From: Persicimonas caeni
GTDB lineage: Bacteria > Myxococcota_A > Bradymonadia > Bradymonadales > Bradymonadaceae
Reading direction: 5' to 3'
NCBI RefSeq assembly: GCF_006517175.1
Contig: NZ_CP041186.1
Span: forward strand, 2,755,001 to 2,819,000
DNA length: 64,000 bases
A program made the position numbers and the translations under genes. Positions 51,648 through 58,991 of this stretch are shown piece by piece. Position 1 is the first letter of the stretch. Each line of letters begins with the position of its first letter. The notes under the pieces were generated by a model that made no database searches, was not told where the DNA came from, and saw only the letters and a list, made by a program, of their open reading frames with translations.

Positions 51648-51672
51648 CGGTGGGGTGTCAGGCACCGTGTTA
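51582..51672 (+). repeat. GTGCCAGACACCGTGTTG repeat, copy at DDAH gene end
   Basis: From GACGAGGTGCCAGACACCGT through the stop codon to GGTGTCAGGCACCGTGTT. The first half encodes DDAH residues 294-314; the second is extragenic. It contains two directly repeated GGTGnCAnnCACCGTGTT dyads about 67 nt apart. The following GATCGTCGTCGTGATCGTGA simple repeat also recurs at 53381. Confidence 0.85.
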
Positions 51673-52160
51673 TGCGGCCGTGATCGTCGTCGTGATCGTG
51701 ATCGTGATCGGCCGTTTGTCTCGCCGCGAACCACAACCGCGATTAGCTCCATCAGCCAATCGGCGTATCAGCTCCATCCGCGTATCACAGCCATCCGCTC
51801 CATCCGCTCAATCACAGCCCCGTGCCCCGCCGTTTGTTTGGCTATGAGCTCACGAACAGCACCACACCGCGCCGGGCGAGCGTGCGCGCCAACAAGCCGC
51901 GGGATGCAGCGTCGGTCGCCTCGCCCGGAAGGGGCGGGTCATGGCTCACCATCCAACACAAATGGCGTCACCGACGAGGTGCCAGACACCGTGTTGTTGT
52001 CGACGAACCCGTCCATCGAGGCCCACGCGGTGGGCCAAGGCCCCCTCTTGCCACCCGCCCCCATCCCCGCTAAAAAGGACACACGCTTTTTGAACAACTC
52101 GGAAACGACGGCCCAAACGAGGATTTGGGGGGCCGTAACAGACTCTGCAAGGAGACACTG
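51648..52160. other. 513-nt gap with repeats and a possible gene scrap
   Basis: After the DDAH stop come a GTGATC simple repeat, runs of CATCCGC words, and a second copy of the DDAH-tail repeat (51973-52033). A short open stretch near 51840-51960 reads Tyr-Glu-Leu-Thr-Asn-Ser-Thr-Thr-Pro-Arg-Arg-Ala but has no start, so it is at most a fragment. Confidence 0.5.
51973..52033 (+). repeat. DDAH-tail repeat, copy 2
   Basis: GACGAGGTGCCAGACACCGT followed by GTTGTTGTCGACGAACCCGT and CCATCGAGGCCCACGC. About 85% identical to 51582-51642. It ends at GTGGGCC without the trailing dyad. Confidence 0.85.
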
Positions 52161-52895
52161 ATGGCTGCACGACCGCACGTGAACACCCCTGTCGACCACA
52201 TCATCATGGTGCTCAGCGCCCTGGGCATGCTGTGCAAACGCCACAAGACCGCGTTTTCGCGCGTGCGCGGCGACGACTTCGACGGCGAGGCGCTGGCGCG
52301 CGAGCTCAAGGAGCGCCTCGAGGAGAAGGAGGCGACCTACCAGACCGAGCGTCGCGAGGATGTCGAGTGGACCAACAACAAGGACGAGGTCGTCGGGCGC
52401 ACCGCCGAGATGGCCGTGGCGACGAAGGCGAGCGTGGAGCTCGGCTACCACGGTGACGGCGACCTCGACGATAGGATGGCGGACTTCAAGACCCCGACGC
52501 CTTCGAAGATTCGGACCTTGCCGACTGCGAACAATGCGCTGCGCACGATGCGCGCCGGCCTGAAGCACCACGCGAGCCACCTCCAGAAGCATGTGGCCAA
52601 TTACGACGAGATTCTGGCCGAAGTCGAGACTCTGCTCCAGCGCGTCGATGAGCTCGGAAACGCCGACGCCGAGGAGCAGGCCGAGACGCGCACGGCCGCT
52701 CACGAGCGCGACCAGGCCAAAGAGGACGCACTCGACTTCATCGACAGGCTCGACCTGACGGCGCGCGTGGCCAGCCCGTGGGTCGGCGGCATCCTCGCCG
52801 AGCTCGACGCCATCTTCGCCGAGCACGTCCCGCAGCCCAACACCGACGAGCCCACGCCGACGCCGCAGCCCCAGCCCGAACCCACCGAGGTCTAA
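52161..52895 (+). CDS. Unrecognised helical protein with Pro-rich tail
   Basis: 244 residues; ATG 52161 has AAGGAGA 6 nt upstream. The protein is almost wholly helical and charged: Leu-Ala-Arg-Glu-Leu-Lys-Glu-Arg-Leu-Glu-Glu-Lys-Glu, then a Thr/Ala-rich bundle (Leu-Arg-Thr-Met-Arg-Ala-Gly-Leu-Lys-His-His). It ends with Pro-Thr-Pro-Thr-Pro-Gln-Pro-Gln-Pro-Glu-Pro. There is no signal peptide, membrane segment or Cys motif beyond one Cys. It may be a cytoplasmic coiled-coil structural protein. The gene is flanked on both sides by repeats and followed by a strong terminator, so it is a self-contained unit. No family is recognised. Confidence 0.7.
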   Translation: MAARPHVNTPVDHIIMVLSALGMLCKRHKTAFSRVRGDDFDGEALARELKERLEEKEATYQTERREDVEWTNNKDEVVGRTAEMAVATKASVELGYHGDGDLDDRMADFKTPTPSKIRTLPTANNALRTMRAGLKHHASHLQKHVANYDEILAEVETLLQRVDELGNADAEEQAETRTAAHERDQAKEDALDFIDRLDLTARVASPWVGGILAELDAIFAEHVPQPNTDEPTPTPQPQPEPTEV

Positions 52896-52921
52896 GACCT
52901 GCCTGCAGATTCTCGAGAAAG

Positions 52922-52957
52922 CCTCCGCAAGCCCAACGATGCTTGCGGAGGTTTTTT
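52922..52957 (+). terminator. Rho-independent terminator
   Basis: A perfect 11-bp stem (CCTCCGCAAGC / GCTTGCGGAGG) with an 8-nt loop is followed directly by TTTTTT, 27 nt after the stop of the gene at 52161. It is the clearest intrinsic terminator in the window. Confidence 0.92.
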
Positions 52958-52960
52958 GAT

Positions 52961-53130
52961 GCCCGCGGCGCGCTCGAGATGCACGCGGCGCGCTCGAGAT
53001 GCCCGCGGCGTGCTCGAGATGCCCGCGGCGTGCTCGAGATGCCCGCGGCGCGCTCGAGAAGCACGCGGCGCGCTCGAGAAGCACGCGGCGCGCTCGAGAA
53101 GCACGCGGCGCGCTCGAGAAGCACGCGGCG
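52961..53130. repeat. 20-bp tandem repeat, eight full copies
   Basis: The unit GCnCGCGGCGnGCTCGAGAn begins at 52961, 52981, 53001 and so on to 53101, with a half unit at 53121. Each unit carries CTCGAG and most carry CCGCGG. Two sub-variants (GATGCCC and GAAGCAC) are sorted in blocks. It starts immediately after the terminator T-run. Confidence 0.9.
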
Positions 53131-53280
53131 GGGCTAACACAGGGCCTGTCTCGTTTTTACCAAGGGATGTCTCGATTTTTGGAGGGGGTGCAAACGCTCG
53201 AGAGGGGGGTGTCTCGATTTTTGGAGGGGCTGAAAACGCTCGAGGAGCATGCGGAGCGCTCGAGAACAATTCGGCTCCGC

Positions 53281-53375
53281 GACGACGAGGTGCCAGACAC
53301 CGTGTTGTGGTCGACGAACCCGTCCATCGAGGCCCACGAAGTGAGTTGACGGTGCGGTGTCAGGCACCGTGTTGT
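53281..53375 (+). repeat. DDAH-tail repeat, copy 3 (longest)
   Basis: It matches 51579-51675 almost throughout, including the in-frame stop, the GGTGTCAGGCACCGTGTT second dyad and the following GATCGTCGTCGTGATCGTGA and CCGTTTGTCTCGCCGCGAA (to about 53432). The reading frame of the DDAH tail is preserved (Asp-Asp-Glu-Val-Pro-Asp-Thr-Val-Leu-Trp-Ser-Thr-Asn-Pro). Confidence 0.88.
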
Positions 53376-53822
53376 GCACCCGTGATCGTCGTCGTGATCG
53401 TGATCGTGATCGGCCGTTTGTCTCGCCGCGAACAACAACCGCCGATCACGACGACGATCACGATCACGATCACGGAGCCGTCGACGCGGTGTCAGGCGCC
53501 GTGTTGTCGCGTGTCTGAGGCAAGGCACACGCCTTGCCCGAACACGTGCGGGGCCCGAGACGGACCCCGGCGGCCGGGGACGACCGCGCCCCGACCCTGT
53601 CGTTGCGCACAACCTGCCCGGGGCGCGCGGCGTCCTCGCCCGCCCTGGGGCGTCCCCGCCCCAGCTTGCGTGTCTTCCTGCAAGGCACACGCCTTGCTCG
53701 AACACGTGCGGGGCCCGAGACGGACCCCGGCGGCCGGGGACGACCGCGCCCCAACCGTCAACGCGGCGCATCAACTACGATGTGCGCGATGGTGAGACGG
53801 TCATGGCCACGGTCGCGGAGGC

Positions 53823-53894
53823 GTCGAGGTGCCAGACACCGTGTTGTTGTCGACGAACCCGTCCATCGAGGCCCACGAGGTGGGTTGACGGTGG
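53823..53894 (+). repeat. DDAH-tail repeat, copy 4
   Basis: GTCGAGGTGCCAGACACCGT, GTTGTTGTCGACGAACCCGT and CCATCGAGGCCCACGAGGTG, ending GGGTTGACGGTGGG. It is closest to copy 2. The second dyad is missing. Confidence 0.85.
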
Positions 53895-53934
53895 GAGACT
53901 CCGAATCAGCGACCGCACCCCATCGAACTCAAGC

Positions 53935-55098
53935 TCACTCGCGTTTTGCCTGCACAAAGATTGTATTGGAGACCTCGATCTTGCGATCAAAGGAGTTGTG
54001 CATGTCCCGGAAGGGCTGGGCGAACTTCACGAAGCGAATCGGGTGGATTTGCTCATCCCGGAGTTCGATTTCGATAGGGAAACGCACCACGAACGGATCG
54101 TCGGAGTTTACCGTGTCTTGTGGCGCTTCAGGCGGCGCGAACACGCCGCTAGCACCCTGCAGCGGGGTGGTCCCGTCGAAGGCGACGATGACGCTGCGCT
54201 CCTCCTCCAAGAATGACGAGCGGATGGAATGGCCGAGAAGGCGGGCGGGACTCGGCACCGAGAAAACCTGGCCGAGCTCTGCCTGTTGCATGGGGTCGCG
54301 CAACGAGGCGAGGTCGTAAACGTCGGCTTCAGGTAGAAGCAGCGTGGTCATGGGGCCGTGGCTAGCGAGCAGTCGCGTGTTTCGGTGAGCCGACACTTCC
54401 TGGGTGTCTGGCAGCTCCGGGGCGTCGTGCTCGGGGAAATCGAGGCCCCCGTAGTACAACGTCACCGAGTGGTGAATCGTAAATCCTCCATGTCGGACGA
54501 TGGGATCGCCGGGGTCCGACGGAAAGCGATTGAGCAGCACAATGCGCAGATCGTAGGCTCCCACTGCACTGAAAACGTTCGGTGGGATGTAAATGCTCAC
54601 TCCCTTTGTATGGTGATCTGGCACTTCGAGAGGGGCGCTGTCGACCAGCACCTCATCGGACTGTTGCCACTCCTCCGCCGACGGAAAGCCACTCTCCTCT
54701 TCCACCTGCCGCATCTTGAACTGGATCGGCTCGAAGTTCGCCAACACCACCAGGTCATACTGGTGGTGGTCGTAGCCCCACATTTTGTAGGTCAGATCGA
54801 GAATGAAAGGCTCGCCCGGCTCCAGCCAGAACTGCTGGTGGTTCTCGTCAGGCGCCATATGCTCGCGCCCTTCGCGCAGGCTGACGTGGCCGACCGAAAA
54901 GGTGTCCGTTTCGTAAGAGTCCGTTTCACCGAATAGCTGACGATCATCGAACGCGCGATCCGGCTTCTCGAAGGTCGAGGGCCCTTCTTGGTGCTCTGTT
55001 TCGGTCTGGCGGGAGTCGTGGTTCTGCTCACTGCAGTTTGTCCCGGCAAGGGCGACAAACAGACCCACCATCAGCAGGGATTTCGTAGAGCGGAGCAT
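53935..55098 (-). CDS. Exported protein of unknown function, probable lipoprotein
   Basis: 387 residues. ATG 55098 begins a signal peptide (Leu-Leu-Met-Val-Gly-Leu-Phe-Val-Ala-Leu-Ala-Gly-Thr-Asn-Cys22); the Asn before Cys makes the lipobox atypical. The long frame upstream of it lacks these features. The mature protein is acidic, with His clusters (Tyr-Asp-His-His-Gln-Tyr-Asp, Val-Pro-Asp-His-His-Thr-Lys, Phe-Thr-Ile-His-His-Ser) and beta-strand patterns like a carbohydrate- or metal-binding sandwich. No Cys follows the lipid Cys. It is transcribed alone, bounded by repeats on both sides. I cannot name a family. Confidence 0.68.
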   Translation of the reverse strand: MLRSTKSLLMVGLFVALAGTNCSEQNHDSRQTETEHQEGPSTFEKPDRAFDDRQLFGETDSYETDTFSVGHVSLREGREHMAPDENHQQFWLEPGEPFILDLTYKMWGYDHHQYDLVVLANFEPIQFKMRQVEEESGFPSAEEWQQSDEVLVDSAPLEVPDHHTKGVSIYIPPNVFSAVGAYDLRIVLLNRFPSDPGDPIVRHGGFTIHHSVTLYYGGLDFPEHDAPELPDTQEVSAHRNTRLLASHGPMTTLLLPEADVYDLASLRDPMQQAELGQVFSVPSPARLLGHSIRSSFLEEERSVIVAFDGTTPLQGASGVFAPPEAPQDTVNSDDPFVVRFPIEIELRDEQIHPIRFVKFAQPFRDMHNSFDRKIEVSNTIFVQAKRE

Positions 55099-55189
55099 GG
55101 TGCAATGCCTTCTTGTTGGACGAGGAGTTGTAAAGCCGCTCAAGTATTTGGATACCGCGCAAATAGAGGCGTTCGACATCCTGCGTCGA

Positions 55190-55213
55190 CGAGGTGTCAG
55201 GCACCGTGTTGTG
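55190..55213. repeat. GGTGTCAGGCACC dyad
   Basis: GACGAGGTGTCAGGCACCGT followed by GTTGTGG, the minimal form of the family at 51582. It sits in the 227-nt gap between two minus-strand genes, near a run of CGCCTCAG words (about 55290-55335). Confidence 0.75.
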
Positions 55214-55325
55214 GCAGCGTTTGCAGCGAACCTCAGATGAATCTTTAGCGTCTCCGCGTACCGCGGCTCACTCCTTCAGGGCGATCGGCGCCTCAGCGCC
55301 TCAGCGCCTCCGAGCCATCCGCGCC

Positions 55326-56924
55326 TCAGCGCCCCCGTCCCCGCGGCAACCGCAGCAAAAACCGCGCGCCCTGCTCGCTCGGCAGCAACTCGATGTCGCC
55401 GCCGTGGGCGCGCAGCAAGGAGCGCACGATCGACAGGCCCAGGCCGGTGCCGCCCTCGGAGCGCTTGGTGGTGAAGAAGGCGTCGAAGATTTTGTCGGCG
55501 TTGCCCTCCGAGATGCCCGGGCCGTCGTCTTGGACGATGAGGTCGACGAAGTTGTCGGCGGCGTCGACAGCGATGTGGATCGTCTGGGCGCCGTGCTGGC
55601 GGGAGTTCTCGAGCAGGTTCGACACGACCGAGTCGAAGGTCTCGGCGGCGATGGCCACGCGCTCGACGCCCGCGGGGTTGTCGACGGTGACCGCCAGGTC
55701 GTCGAAGCGGCTGGCGACCTCGGCCAGGGTCGGGCCCAGCGCGACCGAGTCGGCGCCCGGCTGCAAGACGTCGGCGCGGGCCAGGTCGAGCAGGCGGGTG
55801 ACCAGGCGCTCCATGCGCTCGGCGTCGGCGGCGAGCATGCCCAAGAACTTCTGGCGTTGCTCCTCGCTCATCGTGTCGAGGTGGTCTTCGAGGAGCTCGA
55901 CGGTGCCCTGGATGGAGCTGATGGGGGTCTTGAACTCGTGGGAGACGTTGCGGGCGAACGTGCGGATATAGTCGGCGCGCTCGTTCAGCGCGGCGGCCAT
56001 GTCGGCAAAGGCGCGCGACAGCTCGTCGATCTCGTGGGTGCCCGGGTGGTCGATGGGCTCGGTGGCGTCCTCCTCTTCGCGCGCGATGCGCCGGGTCTGC
56101 TCCATGAGGCGCTTGATGGGCCGGCCGATAAAGATCGCGGTCAACAGCGAGATGACCACCGCCGCCAACAAGATCGCGCCGACGAAGGTGCCGAAGATCA
56201 CCCGGTTGTTGTAGATCGCCTTGAGCAGGCTGATGGGCGTGCGCACCAGCACCACCGCCCCGAGCACCCGCCCCTCGTGCACGATCGGCATCGCCACGAA
56301 CACCCGCACGCTGGTGCGCCGCTGGATGCCCTCGAGCGACCAGGTCGTCGGCGCCGAGGTGCGCCGCCGGAGCAGCTGGACGAACTCGCCGTCGAGCGCG
56401 CGCCGGACCTCTTCGCGGTTGGCGATCGACCGGCCCAGCGGGCTCTGGGTCGTGGCCACGACCGTGCCCCGATAGTCGACCACGTGCATGCCCGACAAGG
56501 TGATGCGCTGCGCCTCGGTGAGCGTGGGCACGAGCGCCTCGCCGACCTGCGCGGCGCACGGCTCGGCGGCCAGCTTCGGCTCGACCGCCGGGGGCACCGC
56601 CGGATAGATCCGGTCGCTGGCCGCGTCGAGCTCGGCCGGGATCGGCATGAACTTGTCGTCGATATTGACCGGGTATTTGACCTCGACGGGCACCCCGTAG
56701 GGCCCCGCCTCGGCCGGCCGGTCGCACTCGTAGTCGAGGGCGTACAACAGCCGGTCGCGGTACATCGCCTGGATGAGCGCGCCCTGGCTGATCAGCTCCG
56801 ACTCGGTGCGCCGAATCAGCTCGGTCTCGTAGATACGCAGCACCCCGATGCCGCCCAGCGGGATGAGCAACACGATGAGGTTGACGATGAGGAAGATCGT
56901 GCGAAGGCGAGGTTTCGGGTTCAC
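55326..56924 (-). CDS. Membrane sensor histidine kinase (HAMP-HisKA)
   Basis: 532 residues: TM1 (about 10-30), a periplasmic sensor of ~210 residues with a Cys pair (Cys67, Cys123) and a late Cache/PAS-like strand set, TM2 (242-267), HAMP (268-320), HisKA with His329 (Val-Ser-His-Glu-Phe-Lys-Thr-Pro), and HATPase (Asn-Leu-Leu-Glu-Asn-Ser, Asp-Asp-Gly-Pro-Gly-Ile, Gly-Gly-Thr-Gly-Leu-Gly-Leu). The GTG start overlaps the response-regulator stop by 4 nt (GTGA), so the pair is translationally coupled. The sensor's overall plan recalls CreC-type kinases. The ligand is unknown. Confidence 0.92.
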   Translation of the reverse strand: MNPKPRLRTIFLIVNLIVLLIPLGGIGVLRIYETELIRRTESELISQGALIQAMYRDRLLYALDYECDRPAEAGPYGVPVEVKYPVNIDDKFMPIPAELDAASDRIYPAVPPAVEPKLAAEPCAAQVGEALVPTLTEAQRITLSGMHVVDYRGTVVATTQSPLGRSIANREEVRRALDGEFVQLLRRRTSAPTTWSLEGIQRRTSVRVFVAMPIVHEGRVLGAVVLVRTPISLLKAIYNNRVIFGTFVGAILLAAVVISLLTAIFIGRPIKRLMEQTRRIAREEEDATEPIDHPGTHEIDELSRAFADMAAALNERADYIRTFARNVSHEFKTPISSIQGTVELLEDHLDTMSEEQRQKFLGMLAADAERMERLVTRLLDLARADVLQPGADSVALGPTLAEVASRFDDLAVTVDNPAGVERVAIAAETFDSVVSNLLENSRQHGAQTIHIAVDAADNFVDLIVQDDGPGISEGNADKIFDAFFTTKRSEGGTGLGLSIVRSLLRAHGGDIELLPSEQGARFLLRLPRGRGR

Positions 56925-57622
56925 TTACAACTTCCCAACTTGTACCCCATCCCGTGCACCGTCTCGATGGGGTTGTCGCCGACTTCTTCGAACTTGCGGC
57001 GCACCCGGCGCACGTGGCTGTCGATGGTGCGGTCGCTGACGATGGTGCCGTGGTCGTAGGCGCCGTCCATCAACTCGTTTCGCGAGTAGACCTTGCCCGG
57101 GTAGCCCATCAGGGTGCGCACCATGCCGAACTCGGTCTTGGTCAGCTCGACCTCGCTGTCGCCCCAAAACGCCTTGAAGCGGTCCATGTCGAGGCGAAGC
57201 ATGCCGTACTCCATGACGTTGTCGTCGTCGCCGTCGGCCTTGGGCGCCGGGGCGTCGCTCGTGCGGCGAAGCACCGCCTTGACCCGCGCGACGAGCTCGC
57301 GGGGGCTGAACGGCTTGGTGATATAGTCGTCGCCGCCGAGCTCCAGGCCCAGCACCCGGTCGATCTCGTCGTCGCGGGACGACAAGAAGACGATCGGGAT
57401 CTCGGTGTCGGCGCGAAGCTTTCGGCACACGTCCGTGCCGTCCATCTCGGGCATCATCACGTCCAAGACGACCAGGTCGGGGTCGTGGCCGTCGACCTTC
57501 TCGAGGGCGGCCAGGCCGTTCTCCGCCTCGACGGTCGCGTAGCCCGCCTGCTCGAGCGCAAAGCGCACCACCTCGCGGATATGCGGGTCGTCATCGGCGA
57601 TCAAAATCTGTTTCTTTGCCAT
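56921..57622 (-). CDS. OmpR-family response regulator
   Basis: 233 residues. The receiver has Asp10-Asp11-Asp12, phosphoacceptor Asp54 (Val-Val-Leu-Asp-Val-Met-Met-Pro), and Lys103 (Tyr-Ile-Thr-Lys-Pro-Phe). A linker with an acidic Asp-Gly-Asp-Asp-Asp run leads to a winged-helix DNA-binding domain (Leu-Thr-Lys-Thr-Glu-Phe, Val-Asp/Ser-His-Val-Arg-Arg-Val-Arg-Arg-Lys, Thr-Val-His-Gly-Met-Gly-Tyr-Lys-Leu). It is the partner of the kinase encoded directly downstream. Divergent to it, 358 nt away, is the TadE/TadG-like operon, a possible target. Confidence 0.94.
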   Translation of the reverse strand: MAKKQILIADDDPHIREVVRFALEQAGYATVEAENGLAALEKVDGHDPDLVVLDVMMPEMDGTDVCRKLRADTEIPIVFLSSRDDEIDRVLGLELGGDDYITKPFSPRELVARVKAVLRRTSDAPAPKADGDDDNVMEYGMLRLDMDRFKAFWGDSEVELTKTEFGMVRTLMGYPGKVYSRNELMDGAYDHGTIVSDRTIDSHVRRVRRKFEEVGDNPIETVHGMGYKLGSCK

Positions 57623-57980
57623 TGTTTATCGAGCTCCCGCGCCAATTCGCTAACAAACTTCGTTCACTGCGCTCCATCTTGATCGGTCGGGTGTGGCCAC
57701 GTCAACTGAACGAGTGAATCGGGCAGGCATCGCCGGTGTGGACAGTTGCCCCCATCCGACGCCCGCCGTGTGCCAACATGTCACACCCTGTCCTACATCC
57801 GCGCACCTCCAACCGCCCCGAGCCGCGCTGCTCGGCGTGGTACAGAAACTGCAACGTCCTCCAATTGCCGTGTTGGCCCATAAATGCGCCGTTTGGTTGC
57901 AGAAGGACGCTTGTAGATGCTGCACCGGACGGGGATAATTAACGCCGTCGCACGTCACTTTTACTCCGGCTCGTTGGCCC
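57623..57980. other. 358-nt divergent intergenic region
   Basis: No gene is supported. Promoters of the response-regulator gene (minus) and the Tad-like operon (plus) must lie here. I see no clear sigma-70 pair; short dyads such as CAACATGTCACACCCTGTCC are not convincing operators. Confidence 0.4.
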
Positions 57981-58991
57981 ATGCAGGAATCTCCCCGACA
58001 AAAAGGGGCGTTCGCCACCCTCACCACCAAGGCGCTTCTGCATGCTGCGGCGGTCGCCATTTTGGCCACGGGCACGCTGGCGCTCTTTTCGAGCGAGGCG
58101 AGTTGGGAGGTTGTGGGCTGGGCGTGGCAGCGCGGCGAACTCGCCGAGGCCGTGCTCGGCGACGTCGGGATTCACGTGGGGCTGTGCGCGATCGTGTGGG
58201 CCGTGCTGGCGTGGTGCTTCTCGCGGCTGCACACCCTCGTCGACACCATCCGCGCCGACGAGCGCCCGCGCGTCAAACTCGCCGCCGAGCGCGGCACCGT
58301 GCTCACCGAGACGCTCATCGTCCTGCCGGTCGCGCTGCTTCTGATCATGGGCATCGCCCAGCTCACGCTGATGAATATCGCGGTCACCCTCAGCGACCTG
58401 GCCGTGATGCAGGCCTCCCGCGCGGTGTGGGTGTGGGCGCCCGAAGCCGAGGAGGGACGCTTCGGCGTGGACAACCGCACCGTCGAGGAGAAGGCGCGCG
58501 TGGCCGCCGCCGCGGTCATGGCGCCGACCGCCTCGTCGGACTTCGGCCGCTTCAACACCGCCCAGCACGCCGGCTACGCGCGCACCTTCCGCAAGGCGAT
58601 GGGCGCGATGTACGGCACCACGCTCGAGCACGGCGGCACCGACGTCGGCTCGTACTCGACGAACGAAGCCGAGTTGAAGCTCAGCGCCCAGGACAGCCCC
58701 ATCGGCGAGAATATGGCGTTCAACCTGGCCTTCGACTCCGCCGAATTCCAGACCCGAAGCGCCCGCAAATTCTTCAACGCCTGGGCGCAGACCGAGATCG
58801 AAATCACCGAGACGAACGACTGGGTCGGCGCCAAGATGACCCACTACCACATGTGCCTGATGCCGCTGGTGGCGGGCATCTTCGGCGAGCATATGGCCGT
58901 GCACGGCCAAGACGGCTACTACGTCGAGATCAACCGCGCCTACAGTCTCCCCAAGCAGCTCAATCCCAATGCGAACCTTCCGCAACACTGA
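57981..58991 (+). CDS. TadE-like pilin-type membrane protein with extra N-terminal helices
   Basis: 336 residues. Two predicted membrane helices (about 18-36 and 62-82) precede a TadE-like segment: Glu-Arg-Gly-Thr-Val-Leu-Thr-Glu110 followed by a ~20-residue hydrophobic helix and Met-Asn-Ile-Ala-Val-Thr-Leu-Ser. Glu110 at position 5 after Gly105 equals the pilin Glu5 and a prepilin-peptidase cut at Gly105 is possible. Yet the two helices in front are unusual for TadE, which is normally short with one helix. The ~190-residue C-terminal domain is unrecognised, with one Cys. It is the first gene of a four-gene overlapping operon; the next gene overlaps by 23 nt. Confidence 0.75.
   Translation: MQESPRQKGAFATLTTKALLHAAAVAILATGTLALFSSEASWEVVGWAWQRGELAEAVLGDVGIHVGLCAIVWAVLAWCFSRLHTLVDTIRADERPRVKLAAERGTVLTETLIVLPVALLLIMGIAQLTLMNIAVTLSDLAVMQASRAVWVWAPEAEEGRFGVDNRTVEEKARVAAAAVMAPTASSDFGRFNTAQHAGYARTFRKAMGAMYGTTLEHGGTDVGSYSTNEAELKLSAQDSPIGENMAFNLAFDSAEFQTRSARKFFNAWAQTEIEITETNDWVGAKMTHYHMCLMPLVAGIFGEHMAVHGQDGYYVEINRAYSLPKQLNPNANLPQH

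Larger units (their letters stand above)
53131..53934. other. Repeat field downstream of the tandem array
   Basis: No gene is supported. It contains two 42-bp-spaced GTCTCGATTTTTGGAGGGG units (53169, 53211), two copies of the DDAH-tail repeat (53281, 53823), a GATC-based inverted repeat (about 53385-53481) and a duplicated 75-bp block (53520-53594 and 53680-53754, sharing CAAGGCACACGCCTTGC and CGGACCCCGGCGGCCGGGGA). A further GGTGTCAGGCGCCGTGTT dyad is at 53488. Confidence 0.8.

Noticed and set aside
52999-53349. A protein encoded by the 20-bp tandem array region
   Set aside because: The open frame results from a repeat without stops; it has no start signal, and its end only mirrors the DDAH tail repeat.
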